From: Pelagibacterium montanilacus
GTDB lineage: Bacteria > Pseudomonadota > Alphaproteobacteria > Rhizobiales > Devosiaceae
Direction of reading: 5' to 3'
DNA length: 64,000 nucleotides
Assembly: GCF_003992665.1 (NCBI RefSeq)
Contig: NZ_RZMX01000059.1
Coordinates: 124,001-188,000 of the forward strand
The number at the start of each line of letters is the position of its first letter. Position 1 is the first letter of the stretch. Shown here in pieces: positions 1 through 8,966 of this stretch. The translations under genes and the position numbers were made by a program. The notes under the pieces were generated by a model, which saw only the letters and a list, made by a program, of their open reading frames with translations, was not told the DNA's origin and did no database searches.

Positions 1-425
1 TCTGACACGATTGCGTACTGTTCGCTCTTGTGTGAAGTGGGTCGCGGTTTGTCTGGCGCATTATCGGTTCATCGGGTCTGCGCTGCCACCACGAAAGCGC
101 AACCAGCCGGGGGAAGTTCCCTCAGGCGACCGCAGCGGTATGCCCGCCTCCTTGAGGGCCCGTAAATCAACATGGGTTAATCTCGGCCGCGATATTGCCT
201 TCGCCTTGTCCGACCGGTCTGCGCGGGCGCAAGACGAGAAGGCATGCTCGCCAAACGGCAGTGGGCAGCGCCGCGTTCAGGTGCTAGCCAGAACGCTGGC
301 AAACGGAAGTGGTGCCATTTCCGCTTGCCCAAAGACACGACATCGAACGGTCGGGCCGCGCCCGCGATTGCTCGCCAGTCGCCGGGGCCGTCGTCAGCAC
401 CAAAAGCCAACGCCCCGGAGATCCC
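1..425. other. Left-edge region without a recognisable gene
   Basis: No convincing gene in the first 425 bases. Open frames run through both strands, but their translations are arginine/proline-rich GC shadows without a recognisable domain. The only structure seen is an imperfect inverted repeat at 298-329 and a related direct copy (AAACGGCAGTGG) at about 252-263. The stretch is probably the promoter region of the AbrB-type gene, or lies past the end of a gene outside the window. Confidence 0.5.
298..329. repeat. Imperfect inverted repeat upstream of the AbrB-type gene
   Basis: GGCAAACGGAAGTGG is followed after two bases by CCATTTCCGCTTGCC. The arms pair at 13 of 15 positions with the two mismatched columns being transitions. 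It lies about 97 bases before the chosen start of the AbrB-type gene. No T-run follows, so an operator is more likely than a terminator. The bound protein is unknown; the LysR regulator just downstream is one candidate. Confidence 0.45.
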
Positions 426-1493
426 TTGCCCAGCTTCCTGAAAACTCTGGCCCTCAACGCGTTCACCATCGCCATCGGCTCGGTGGGCGGACTTCTGGGA
501 TACCTCGTGGGCCTGCCGCTCGGCTGGCTGCTGGGCGCCATGGTCTTCACCGTTCCCCTCGCCATGGCGGGCATCCCGACTGCCATCTCCCCCAATCTGC
601 GCGCCCTGATGATCGCCGTCATCGGGGTGATGATCGGCAGCTCGTTCACCCCCGAGCTCGTTGCCGGCGCCAGCAGCTGGGGCGGCTCGCTGCTCGGTGT
701 TGCCATCTATGTCACGATCATCGCGCTGATCGGGGTGTGGTTCTGCCGGCGCATCGGGCGTCAGGAGCGGATGACGGCGGCCTTCTCGGCCACGCCCGGC
801 GGTCTGAGCGAAATGCTGATCATCGCGCCGACCATGGGCGCCGATGTCCGCACCGTCAGCCTCGTCCATGGCATGCGGCTGGTCATCGTCCTCTTTGTTG
901 TCCCCGCCATCGTCACCTCCGTTGCGCTCCGGGCAGGCGGGGTCACCATGGACCGGAGTCTGGATCTGGCGCTGGCCATGCCGCTACCCGATGCGCTCCT
1001 GCTCGTCGGCTGCGCCATTGTCGGCGTGCCTCTGGCCCGGCTCCTGCGTTTTCCCGCATCCAACCTCACCGGCCCGCTGGTGCTCAGCGCCATCGTGCAT
1101 CTCGCCCAATGGACCTCGTCCCATCCGCCCCAGCTCGTCATCGTGCTCGCCCAGATCGTGATCGGTGCGTCGATCGCACGGTATTTCGCGGGCGCGCGCA
1201 TGGCCCAGATCGTGAGCGGGCTGGCGATCGGGGGAGGGATGACAGTCATCACCGTCTCGCTGGCCATCGCGTTCGCGCTGGGGTTCGAACACATTCTCGA
1301 CATTCCCTTTGCCACCGCGCTCCTGGCCCTCGTGCCGGGCGGGTTGCCCGAGATGAGCCTGGTGGCCCTGTCCCTGGGCATCGATCCGGCCTTCGTCTCG
1401 GTCCACCACGTCTTCAGGGTCGTTCTGGTGCTCATCGTCGCTCCGGTGCTGATCCCGCGCTGGGCGCGGGCCGGTGCTGCCACCAAGGACTGA
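426..1493 (+). CDS. AbrB/AidA-type membrane protein (putative ammonia monooxygenase family)
   Basis: A very hydrophobic protein of about 355 residues with roughly ten membrane segments and two related halves. Glycine-rich turns such as ATPGGLSEM in the first half and LVPGGLPEM in the second are a duplicated motif typical of the AbrB (COG3180) family of inner-membrane proteins. Physiological function of the family is poorly known; a transport or regulatory membrane role is usual. I chose the TTG at 426 because GGAG lies about 7 bases upstream and the protein then begins directly before the first membrane segment; the longer frame from 309 adds a charged tail foreign to the family. It is followed by a LysR gene 55 bases downstream on the same strand. 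Confidence 0.75.
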   Translation: MPSFLKTLALNAFTIAIGSVGGLLGYLVGLPLGWLLGAMVFTVPLAMAGIPTAISPNLRALMIAVIGVMIGSSFTPELVAGASSWGGSLLGVAIYVTIIALIGVWFCRRIGRQERMTAAFSATPGGLSEMLIIAPTMGADVRTVSLVHGMRLVIVLFVVPAIVTSVALRAGGVTMDRSLDLALAMPLPDALLLVGCAIVGVPLARLLRFPASNLTGPLVLSAIVHLAQWTSSHPPQLVIVLAQIVIGASIARYFAGARMAQIVSGLAIGGGMTVITVSLAIAFALGFEHILDIPFATALLALVPGGLPEMSLVALSLGIDPAFVSVHHVFRVVLVLIVAPVLIPRWARAGAATKD

Positions 1494-1548
1494 ACTTTCC
1501 CCGTCGATACCCTATAGTGGGGCTCCAATTGAGAATCGGGGCCCATCC

Positions 1549-2493
1549 ATGTCGCATTTCGATCCGGTAACCGCGCGCCTCGTGCTTGCCCTTGCGCGCG
1601 ACGGATCGATTGCCAAGGCCGCCGAGCGCGAGAACATCGCACCCTCGGCGATCAGCCGGCGCCTCTCCGATCTCGAGGCCCGCCTCGGGGTGGTCATGTT
1701 CGACCGCTCCCCCACCGGCGTCAGCCTCACCCCTTCGGGCGCGGTCTATGCGGACCGTTGCCGCCGCATCTTCCGCGAGGTGGCGGACCTTGAAACGGAA
1801 ATGGCGGTCTTTGCCGCCGGCAAGGGCGGGCGGCTGCGCATCTCGGCGTCGAGTTCCGCGCTCAGCGGCCGGCTGCCCGAGCTCTTGGCCCGCTATGTGC
1901 GCGACCATCCCGATATCAGCCTCGACCTGCGCGAGATGGTGGCGCGCGCCGCGCTCTCGGCGCTCGACGACGCCCAGACAGACATCGCCATCGTCGCGGA
2001 CAATTACGACTTCGCACGCTATGACGTGAGCGTCTTTGAAGACGATCATGTCTGGGTCATCGCCTCGCCCGATCACCCGCTCGCCGGGGCCATCGCCAGG
2101 CGCATGCCCATGCGGTTCGAGGACGTGATCGGCCATGAGGTGGTGGGCTTTCACCATTCGGGCGCGCTCGACCGCCTGCTCCATGACGCCGCCCACCGGG
2201 CCGGCCGCACGCTGGGCGAACGGGTCAATGTGGAATCGATTCCCTCGCTGGTGCGCATGGTCGAAGCCGGGTTCGGCATCGGCTTTCTGCGCAATTCCTC
2301 GGTGCACCTGCTGGCGGGCACCGACGTGGTCCACGCCCCGCTCGAGGAAGAGTGGGCCCGCCGCAAGCTGCTCCTGGCCAAGCGCAGGGGCGTGCGCCTG
2401 CCCGCGCCGGTCGAGCATTTCGTCGATCTTGCCTGCTCGACCTATTCCGCCAACCCGTCCGCGGGCGGCGGTCCTACCGGAACAGCACGATAG
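1549..2493 (+). CDS. LysR-family transcriptional regulator
   Basis: The 314-residue protein has an N-terminal winged helix-turn-helix (about residues 1-60, with the typical IAKAAERENIAPSAISRRLSDLE recognition region) and a C-terminal periplasmic-binding-protein-like effector domain from about residue 90 (starting GRLRISASSS). Family length is about 300 residues. The ATG at 1549 puts the HTH at the expected distance from the N terminus. It may control the AbrB-type gene immediately upstream, although LysR regulators more often control a divergent gene. Its last 20 bases overlap the convergent 3' end of the Mrp-type operon. Effector unknown. Confidence 0.88.
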   Translation: MSHFDPVTARLVLALARDGSIAKAAERENIAPSAISRRLSDLEARLGVVMFDRSPTGVSLTPSGAVYADRCRRIFREVADLETEMAVFAAGKGGRLRISASSSALSGRLPELLARYVRDHPDISLDLREMVARAALSALDDAQTDIAIVADNYDFARYDVSVFEDDHVWVIASPDHPLAGAIARRMPMRFEDVIGHEVVGFHHSGALDRLLHDAAHRAGRTLGERVNVESIPSLVRMVEAGFGIGFLRNSSVHLLAGTDVVHAPLEEEWARRKLLLAKRRGVRLPAPVEHFVDLACSTYSANPSAGGGPTGTAR

Positions 2494-4171
2494 CCGCGAT
2501 CATCGCCATCATGGCGAGACCGGCCATGACGGGCAGGGCGAGGCCGGCTTCGATCCGGCTCACCAGCCTGCGCAGGGGCGCGCTCGAGACGCCGGGAAGC
2601 GACGGCGGCGCCAATCTTCGGCGGTGGGCGATCACATGGGCGCCCCGCCGCGCGCCGGCCACCACCCAGGGCGCGATATCGCCTTCCGCAAACCAGATGC
2701 GCAAGCGCACGAATTTCAGCACCAGCGCGAACCCGGCCAGCCCGACGCCCACCGGCCAGAGGCTCGACCACAACGCCCCCGGCGCGAGGTAATAGGACGC
2801 CTCATTGGCCATAAAGGCGCCGCCCACCAACCAGGGCAGCACCAGCGCTCCCACCGACGCCGCCAGCCAGGCCCCCGCCATCGCCAGCCCCGGTTCGGCA
2901 TTGCTCATGGCGCTGTGCGACCGGCCCAGCATCACGATAAAGCGCGCCAGCAGCGCCGTGGTCCCGATCGCCGAGAGCGTCACCAGCAGCAGCGGAATCC
3001 CCTCGAACGCCGGCTTGATCACCGATTTGGCGATCGCCCCTCCGGCCAGCGGCGCCCCGGCCACCGAGGCGGCGACCACGCCCGTGGCGATGACCACGAA
3101 GGGGATGAGCCGCGCGCTCGAGCCATGTGCTACGCCGACCGCAAGAAACAGCGCACCCTTGGCCAGCGCGTGATGGGCGCAGTAGAGCGCGGCAGCCGAA
3201 TAGGCCAGCGCCGTCTGCCCCGTCACCACCCCGGCGCCGCACAGCGCGATCACCACGCCCATCTGGCTGACCGTGGAATAGGCGAGCACCGCCTTGATCC
3301 GCTTCTGGCCCAGCCCCACGATCACCCCGCCATAGGCGCCGAAAAGCCCCAGCACGACGAGCGTCCAGCCCATCACCTCCGCATCCCCGGGGACGAACCG
3401 CAACAGCCCGATGATCCCCGCCTTGACGATGGCACCGCTCAGCACGGCAGATGCGGGCGTGGGCGCCGCCGGATGGGCGAGCGGCAGCCAGATATGGAGG
3501 GGCACGAGCCCGGCCTTGATCCCCATTGCCAGGACGATCGCCGTGAGCGCCAACCCGTTCCAGCCATCGGCGCCCAACACCGCGCGCACATCGGCGATCA
3601 GCAGCGAATCGGCGGACGAAGCGCCCACCATCAGCCCGGCCAGCAGCAGCGCCTCGCCGATCACCGCGAGCACGATATAGACCTTGCCCGCCGCCAGCGC
3701 CTCGTCTGTCCCCTCATGGACCACGAGGAAATAGGCGGCCAGCGAGACCGCGGCAAAGGCCACGTAGAACGTCACCACATCCTGCGCGAGCACCACGCCC
3801 AGATTCCCCGCCAGCGTCAGGCACCAGAACCCCACGAACACCGCCGGTCGATCGGGCCGCTTCATGTATCCGAGTGCATGGATGCCGGCCAGAAGCCAGA
3901 GCGCGCCGATGGCGCCCAGCAGCAGCGCGCCTTCCGCGTCCAGCCCGAGCGCAACCCCCAGCAGCAGGTCCGGAGCCCGCGTCTGGCCCGAAACCGCCCC
4001 GCTCAGCGCGAGGATCAGCGCCGGGATCGGGGCCAGCGGCAGAGCCATCATGACGTGCGCGCGCAAGCGGGGCAGGGCTGCCAACAGGCCTAGAACCAGC
4101 GGCCAGATCAGCGCGGCAAGCGGCAGAAAGGGCCCTTCGAGCAGAACATGGGTCAGCCCGGGCAGCGTCAT
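2474..4171 (-). CDS. Third MrpD/NuoL-like proton-conducting antiporter subunit, atypical
   Basis: A 565-residue polytopic protein of the NADH-quinone oxidoreductase/Mrp antiporter family. The membrane lysines of the family are visible (GIKAGLVPLHIWLP and IVKAGIIG). The glutamate expected in TM5 is absent: the motif FYVxxE of the two upstream paralogues reads FYVAFA here, with Ala140. It is the last gene of the operon and starts by an ATGA overlap with the upstream paralogue. The longer open frame to 4612 is only overlap with that gene. The extended C terminus after about residue 480 carries a basic soluble stretch and a final membrane helix. It probably belongs to the same membrane complex, possibly as a non-pumping or modified channel subunit (inference). 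Confidence 0.8.
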   Translation of the reverse strand: MTLPGLTHVLLEGPFLPLAALIWPLVLGLLAALPRLRAHVMMALPLAPIPALILALSGAVSGQTRAPDLLLGVALGLDAEGALLLGAIGALWLLAGIHALGYMKRPDRPAVFVGFWCLTLAGNLGVVLAQDVVTFYVAFAAVSLAAYFLVVHEGTDEALAAGKVYIVLAVIGEALLLAGLMVGASSADSLLIADVRAVLGADGWNGLALTAIVLAMGIKAGLVPLHIWLPLAHPAAPTPASAVLSGAIVKAGIIGLLRFVPGDAEVMGWTLVVLGLFGAYGGVIVGLGQKRIKAVLAYSTVSQMGVVIALCGAGVVTGQTALAYSAAALYCAHHALAKGALFLAVGVAHGSSARLIPFVVIATGVVAASVAGAPLAGGAIAKSVIKPAFEGIPLLLVTLSAIGTTALLARFIVMLGRSHSAMSNAEPGLAMAGAWLAASVGALVLPWLVGGAFMANEASYYLAPGALWSSLWPVGVGLAGFALVLKFVRLRIWFAEGDIAPWVVAGARRGAHVIAHRRRLAPPSLPGVSSAPLRRLVSRIEAGLALPVMAGLAMMAMIAAIVLFR

Positions 4172-5646
4172 GGCAGATAATCCCGTTCCACGATCAGCGT
4201 CGCCCAGCCCAGCGGGCTCAGCGGGGAGCCGGCCATCAGCCCGACGGCCAGCGCCGCGCCCGCCGCGATCACCGCCGGGACGATAAGCCCCAGCGGGCGC
4301 TCGAACCCGTCTGCTGGGGCGGCCCGATCCTCGGGCGCGGGCAGAAACCAGATCCGGTAGACCAGCGGCAGGAAATAGGCGGCATTGAGCAGCGACGAGG
4401 TCGCCAGCACCACCACCACCCAGTTCGCCCCGGTCTGGACAGCCCCGACCCCGAGATAGAATTTGCTCACGAACCCGGCCATGGGCGGAATGCCGATCAT
4501 CCCCATGGCCCCGAGCGTGAACGCTACCGAGGTCCATGGCATGCGCGGCCCGATCCCGTCCAGCGCCTCGACGGTCTCTATTCCCGCCCGCTCCGCATAA
4601 ATCCCCGCGCAAAAGAACAAGGCGATCTTCATAAGGCCCTGATGGACCAGATGGGCCAGCCCGCCGATCGCGGCGATCGGCCCGGCCAGCGCGGCGCCGA
4701 GGATGATGTAGGACACCTGGCTCACCGTCGAGAAGGCAAGCCGCTTCTTGATCTCGCTCTGCTCGAGCGCCCGCACCGAACCATAGAGAATCGTGAATGA
4801 CGCCAGGATCGCCAGCGGCGTCGCCAGGCCGAGCGCCGAGACCGTCGCGATCCCGAAGACGTCATAGATGATGCGGATGATCCCGAAGGCGCCCGCCTTG
4901 ACCACGGCGACCGCATGCAGCAGCGCGCTTACCGGCGCCGGCGCGGCCATCGCCGCAGGCAGCCATCCATGGAGCGGGAACAGCGCCGCTTTGACCCCCA
5001 GCCCGGCGATAAAGAGCCAGAAGATCATCTGCAGGCTCGTCTCTCCGAGCACGGAAAGATCGGTGCCGGTCGCAAATTCCACGGGCCCGGTGGCGCTCTC
5101 CAGCCAGATGATCGCGATCAGCAGCACGGCACTCGCCGGCAGCGCATAGGCGAGGTATCGCCGCCCTGCGGCAAAGGATTTCTCGTTCTGCTTGTGCACC
5201 ACCAGCGGCCAGGTCGAGAGGGTCAGCATCTCGTAAAAGACAAAGAAGGTGATCAGCGTGCCCGAGAACGCGATCCCCGTCGTCGCCGCCACGCACAGCC
5301 CGAAAAATCCGAAAAACCGCGAAAGGTTCGGGCTGTCGCCCAGATAGGCGATGGCATAAATGGTGGTGATCAGCCAGAGCACGCCCGAAAGCGTCACGAA
5401 CAGCAACGCCAGCGCATCGACCCGCAACAAAAGGTCCAGCCCCGGGGCCAGGGACAGGCGCGCTTCGGGCGCCGCCCCGTCCGCGACCGCCAGCAACAGA
5501 TAGGCGACCAGCCCGAGTTTCAGCACCGCGCCCGAAAGGTTGACGATGCTGCGCAGCCGCGCGTGCCGCTCGGGCAGGGCGAACGAGATCAGCGCCGGCA
5601 CCAGCGCCGCGAGCACGATCAGGATAGGCAGTACGCCACCGGTCAT
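4168..5646 (-). CDS. Second MrpD-like proton-conducting antiporter subunit
   Basis: A 492-residue protein of the complex I/Mrp antiporter family with about 14 membrane helices. The conserved ion-translocation residues are present: TM5 glutamate Glu139 in FFVFYEM, the lysine in GVKAALFPLHGWLP and the lysine in AVVKAG. The segment APAPVSALLHAVAVVKAG also resembles MrpA/NuoL-type subunits, so it may replace part of the missing MrpA. Start ATG at 5646 overlaps the upstream stop by ATGA; its own stop overlaps the next start in the same way, so the three large subunits are translationally coupled. Confidence 0.82.
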   Translation of the reverse strand: MTGGVLPILIVLAALVPALISFALPERHARLRSIVNLSGAVLKLGLVAYLLLAVADGAAPEARLSLAPGLDLLLRVDALALLFVTLSGVLWLITTIYAIAYLGDSPNLSRFFGFFGLCVAATTGIAFSGTLITFFVFYEMLTLSTWPLVVHKQNEKSFAAGRRYLAYALPASAVLLIAIIWLESATGPVEFATGTDLSVLGETSLQMIFWLFIAGLGVKAALFPLHGWLPAAMAAPAPVSALLHAVAVVKAGAFGIIRIIYDVFGIATVSALGLATPLAILASFTILYGSVRALEQSEIKKRLAFSTVSQVSYIILGAALAGPIAAIGGLAHLVHQGLMKIALFFCAGIYAERAGIETVEALDGIGPRMPWTSVAFTLGAMGMIGIPPMAGFVSKFYLGVGAVQTGANWVVVVLATSSLLNAAYFLPLVYRIWFLPAPEDRAAPADGFERPLGLIVPAVIAAGAALAVGLMAGSPLSPLGWATLIVERDYLP

Positions 5647-7130
5647 TCCAACCCCGCCTCTGCGGCCACCGACCGCCCCACCTGCAGGATGTCGTAGGGG
5701 AACTGCGAAGCCACGCCCAAAAGCACCGCAACGAGCGCAAGCGCAAGCGGCACCAGCTCGGTCCGCAGCGGGACGGAGGTGAATGTCCGGTCCGGGTCTG
5801 CGGGCGCGAAAAGGCTCGCCAGCGGCCGGTAGAGATAGAGCGCCGCCAGCAATCCGCCAGCCAGCACCACCGCGCCCCATACCCACGCGCCCGAGGCGAA
5901 GGCGGCCGTCAGCATCAGATATTTGGCCAGAAAGCCCCCACTCGGGGGCAGGCCCATCAGCGTCACCGCCGCCAGCGCGAACGCGAAGGTCGCGAGCGGC
6001 ATCTTGGCGACGATGCCCCGAACATCCGAGAGCTTGTCCCCGCCCGCCGCCGCCATCATGGCGCCCGCGCACAGGAACATCGCCGCCTTGGCCAGCCCGT
6101 GGGACACCGCATGCACCATCCCGCCGGTCCAGGCGCCCGCAAACCAGGGCTGGGCCGTGCTGTCGCCCCCCGCCAGCGGGAAGACGAGAAAGAGATAGCC
6201 AAGCTGGGCAACCGTGGAATAGGCGATGATCAGTTTCAGCCGCTCCTGAAGCAGCGCCAGGATCGACCCGTAGACGATCGCCACCGCCCCCATGGTGCCC
6301 AGCACCAGCGTCAGCCCCGGTCCCGCCTGCCCGGGCAGGGCGTCGAACCACACCCGCACGAGGATGAAGAACGAGGCCTTGGGCACCAGCGCCGAAAGCA
6401 TGGCGCTGGCCACCGCCGGCGCGCCCGTATGGGCCGAGGGCAGCCAGGCGTGCAGCGGAAACAGCGCCGTCTTGGCCGCCAGCCCCGCGGTCATCAGCCC
6501 TGCCGCCACCAGCGTTGGGCCATTGGTCTCCGCACTTGCCGCGATCAGCCCGATATCGAGCGTCCCGTACTGGGCATAAAGCAGCGCGGCCCCGAGCAGA
6601 TAGAGCAGCGAGCCCACCAGCGCGAACATCAGATAGCGCAGCGCCGCCTCTATGGCCTCGCGTTTGCCGTCCAGCGCCACCAGCGCGACCGCGCTCAGGC
6701 TGAGCAGTTCGAGCCCCACATAGAAATTGAAGAAATCGCGCGAAAGGAAGATCGCGTTGAGCGCGGCCAGAAGGCAGAGCGCCAGCGGCCAGAAGCTGTA
6801 GCCTTTGCGCGTCTCGCGCCCTGTCCACCCGAACGGACCCTGGGCGACAACGAGCACGCCCAGCCCTATGGTCGAGGCCGCCAGAAGGAACATCGCCGAT
6901 AGCCCGTCGGCCTCGAGCGCTATGCCCAGCGGCGGCGGCCAGCCCCCGATAGCCAGCGCCGCCCCGGTGCCCGTGCGCGCGACCTCCACCACCAGCACCA
7001 GCGATGCGACAAGCGCGACCCCGACAGCAGAGAGCGCAGCGGCCACGGCGCCGCGCGGAAAGGCGATGGCCAGGAGCGCGGCGAGAAGGGGCGCTGCGAT
7101 CGGCGCGACGAGAAGGGCAGGGTGCACCAT
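5643..7130 (-). CDS. mnhD: Na+/H+ antiporter subunit D (MnhD/MrpD)
   Basis: A 495-residue inner-membrane antiporter subunit. It follows the C subunit after three bases, the position of D in Mrp operons. Family residues are visible: Glu141 in FYVGLELLSL (TM5), the lysine in AAKTALFPLHAWLPSAH (TM7) and the lysine in LVPKASFF (TM8). A late histidine-rich segment (GMVHAVSHGLAKAAMFLCAG) matches the discontinuous-helix region of these subunits. Mrp complexes exchange cytoplasmic Na+ for external H+ and support growth at high salt or pH. This is the most typical of the three large subunits. Confidence 0.88.
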   Translation of the reverse strand: MVHPALLVAPIAAPLLAALLAIAFPRGAVAAALSAVGVALVASLVLVVEVARTGTGAALAIGGWPPPLGIALEADGLSAMFLLAASTIGLGVLVVAQGPFGWTGRETRKGYSFWPLALCLLAALNAIFLSRDFFNFYVGLELLSLSAVALVALDGKREAIEAALRYLMFALVGSLLYLLGAALLYAQYGTLDIGLIAASAETNGPTLVAAGLMTAGLAAKTALFPLHAWLPSAHTGAPAVASAMLSALVPKASFFILVRVWFDALPGQAGPGLTLVLGTMGAVAIVYGSILALLQERLKLIIAYSTVAQLGYLFLVFPLAGGDSTAQPWFAGAWTGGMVHAVSHGLAKAAMFLCAGAMMAAAGGDKLSDVRGIVAKMPLATFAFALAAVTLMGLPPSGGFLAKYLMLTAAFASGAWVWGAVVLAGGLLAALYLYRPLASLFAPADPDRTFTSVPLRTELVPLALALVAVLLGVASQFPYDILQVGRSVAAEAGLE

Positions 7131-7133
7131 GTC

Positions 7134-7448
7134 CTATGCGTCCTCGTCCCGTCCCGCCGACACCCGGGCCAGCGCCAGCATCAGAGCGACGGCCAGCGCG
7201 GTGGCCGCCAGCGCGACCACGATGCCGGTGATGATCAGCGCCTGGGGCACGGGGTCCGCGCCCGTGGACGGCACCCGGTAGCCCGTCGCGCCGAACAGAA
7301 GGAAAATCCCCGACCCCACGATGTTGAACGCCAGCACCCGGCGCAGGGTCGTGGTCGGACGCATGAAGCCGAAAAGCCCCAGCCCCACCAGCACCGCGCC
7401 ACAGCACCCGTAAACCAGCCAGCTCGCGATGATAGGATCCCCGCCCAT
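7134..7448 (-). CDS. mnhC: Na+/H+ antiporter subunit C (MnhC/MrpC, NuoK-like)
   Basis: A 104-residue, three-helix membrane protein of the NuoK/MrpC family. It contains the characteristic PVPQALIITGIVVALAATAL segment (family: DPLPQALVLTAIVI) and an LRRVLAFNIVGSGIFLLF helix. The start at 7448 overlaps the upstream stop (TGATG). Its place between B and D matches the canonical Mrp gene order. Confidence 0.9.
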   Translation of the reverse strand: MGGDPIIASWLVYGCCGAVLVGLGLFGFMRPTTTLRRVLAFNIVGSGIFLLFGATGYRVPSTGADPVPQALIITGIVVALAATALAVALMLALARVSAGRDEDA

Positions 7449-8377
7449 CACTGTGGTGCCTCGCGCGGCGGGCCGAGCACCAGCAGCACCAGCGTCAGCG
7501 CGATCGATGCGGTCAGAACGATTTCGATCGCCACGATCGCCGGATAGGCCACCGCCTGGGGAAAGACGAGGAAGGCGCCCCCGAACAGCCCCAGCAGCGC
7601 CACCCCGAGAAACACCCCCGGGCCCATCACCAGCGCCCATCTCAGCCAGCGCGTTGTCACCCGGGGCGCATCGACGAGCCCGGCAAGGATCGTCAGGATC
7701 GCCACCGCCGCCAGGACCGTTCCGCCCTGGAAGGCGCCGCCCGGTCCGCTGCTGCCCGCCCACACGATATAGGCGCCGATCACCAGCCCGATCGCAGGCA
7801 GGAAGCGCCCGAACGATTGCAGCGTCCCCCCGGCGCGCGCGTGGTGGACGATGCCCGGCCGCTCGCCCCATCCCGTCTCGCTCGCCACGCTCCACACCCC
7901 GATCAGCGCCACGAGCAGCACGATGCTCTCCAAAAGCGTGTCGTAGCCCCGGAAATTGAGCAGCACTGCCGTCACCGGATTGCCGACCCCGCTCGCCTCG
8001 AGCTGGGCGAGCACCTCTGCAGTCAGCCCCGCGCCCTCGGGCGGAAGACCCTGCACCGCAAACAGCACCGCCGCGCCGATGCCCGCGCCCGCGACCAGCG
8101 CGATCAGCACCGCGCCCCTGGGCTCGCGCGCCATCGTGTCGGCGCTGCCCATCTGCCCAAACGCACCCAGCAACAGCACCCCGGTCAGCCCCGCCCCGAT
8201 CGCCGCTTCGGCCAGTGCCACGTCGATCGCGTCGATTCTCAGCCACGCCACCGAAATCAGCAGCCCATAGACGATGAAGAACACGATCGCCCGGAACGTG
8301 TCGCGCCCCGTCACCGCCGCCAGCGCGCACAGGCACAGCAGCACGCAAACCGTGATGTCGAACCCGCTTGCGATCAT
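7448..8377 (-). CDS. Fused MrpA C-terminal domain (DUF4040) and MrpB subunit
   Basis: A 309-residue protein combining three pieces that are usually the C-terminal end of MrpA plus MrpB. Residues about 1-80 are DUF4040/MbhD-like (AIDVALAEAAIGAGLTG). Residues about 130-170 match the following MrpA/MbhE segment (NFRGYDTLLESIVLLVALIGVW). Residues about 185-300 are MnhB (AYIVWAGSSGPGGAFQGG). The large N-terminal antiporter part of MrpA is absent here and no separate copy of it is in the operon; the extra D-like genes may substitute. Start and stop both overlap neighbours by a few bases. Confidence 0.85.
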   Translation of the reverse strand: MIASGFDITVCVLLCLCALAAVTGRDTFRAIVFFIVYGLLISVAWLRIDAIDVALAEAAIGAGLTGVLLLGAFGQMGSADTMAREPRGAVLIALVAGAGIGAAVLFAVQGLPPEGAGLTAEVLAQLEASGVGNPVTAVLLNFRGYDTLLESIVLLVALIGVWSVASETGWGERPGIVHHARAGGTLQSFGRFLPAIGLVIGAYIVWAGSSGPGGAFQGGTVLAAVAILTILAGLVDAPRVTTRWLRWALVMGPGVFLGVALLGLFGGAFLVFPQAVAYPAIVAIEIVLTASIALTLVLLVLGPPREAPQ

Positions 8378-8682
8378 CGGGTGCGGTCCCCGTCATCCTT
8401 GCGCAGATTGCTGACCAGCGCGCTGCGGGCGATCAGTTGCGCGGTGGTCCCCGCCGCGATCATCGCCAGCGCCCAGATCAAGACCAGCTTGATTGCGTTG
8501 CCCGGCGTCCCCGCCTGCAGCGCCAGTCCAAGAACGATCAGCCCGAGCCCGAGATTGTCGGCCTTGGTCAGCGCGTGCAGCCGCGAATGGGTGTCGGGAA
8601 AGCGCAGCAGCCCCAGCGTTCCGGCGGCAAAGAACGCCAGCCCGCCGAGAGTGAGCACCATGGTGATGGCGTCGAGGATCAC
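8374..8682 (-). CDS. mnhG: Na+/H+ antiporter subunit G (MnhG/MrpG)
   Basis: A small membrane protein of about 102 residues with the MnhG hallmark GTLGLLRFPDTHSRLHALTKADNLG. I chose the GTG at 8682, which forms a GTGA overlap with the stop of the F subunit; AGGAGG lies about 10 bases upstream. An ATG seven codons later is possible but would cut into the first helix. Three membrane helices are predicted from the hydrophobicity pattern. It acts as a structural subunit of the Mrp complex. Confidence 0.88.
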   Translation of the reverse strand: MILDAITMVLTLGGLAFFAAGTLGLLRFPDTHSRLHALTKADNLGLGLIVLGLALQAGTPGNAIKLVLIWALAMIAAGTTAQLIARSALVSNLRKDDGDRTR

Positions 8683-8966
8683 GAAAGGTCGTCCTCCTCG
8701 GGATCGCCGGCTCCATTGGGGCTTGCGGCCTTCACGAACGCCACCGCCGCCAGCGCCGCGAGCAGCGCCAGCACGAGTCCAACATCGAGCATCGCCCAGT
8801 CCCCGCTCGCCGCCGCAAGGATCACCACCAGCGCGATTCCCGCCGTGCCGGTCAGCTGGGCCGCCATCATCCGGTCTGCGGCATCGGGCCCGCGCCATAC
8901 GCGAAACAGCGCGCCCGCGAGGGTCAGCAGCAGCCCGATGCCTATGGCCAGATACCAGTCACTCAT
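8679..8966 (-). CDS. mnhF: Na+/H+ antiporter subunit F (MnhF/MrpF)
   Basis: A 95-residue three-helix membrane protein with the MnhF signature FRVWRGPDAADRMMAAQLTG followed by a hydrophobic helix and an acidic C-terminal tail. Start ATG at 8966 overlaps the end of the E subunit by 8 bases. Second gene of the operon, as in the E-F-G block found in all Mrp and Mrp-related complexes. Confidence 0.9.
   Translation of the reverse strand: MSDWYLAIGIGLLLTLAGALFRVWRGPDAADRMMAAQLTGTAGIALVVILAAASGDWAMLDVGLVLALLAALAAVAFVKAASPNGAGDPEEDDLS

Noticed and set aside
11-1570. Long plus-strand open frame of 519 codons over the AbrB-type gene
   Set aside because: Arg/Pro/His-rich translation without a domain; it is a GC-driven shadow in another frame of the real gene at 426-1493.
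2135-4093. Long plus-strand open frame of 652 codons opposite the third antiporter-like subunit
   Set aside because: Antisense shadow; its translation is full of Arg, Gln and His, while the minus-strand frame gives a clear membrane protein.
4168-7407. Single minus-strand frame of 1079 codons suggesting a giant antiporter fusion
   Set aside because: Only the part after 5646 encodes the antiporter subunit; upstream it is a shadow of the mnhD gene in another frame. ATGA overlap and normal length support separate genes.
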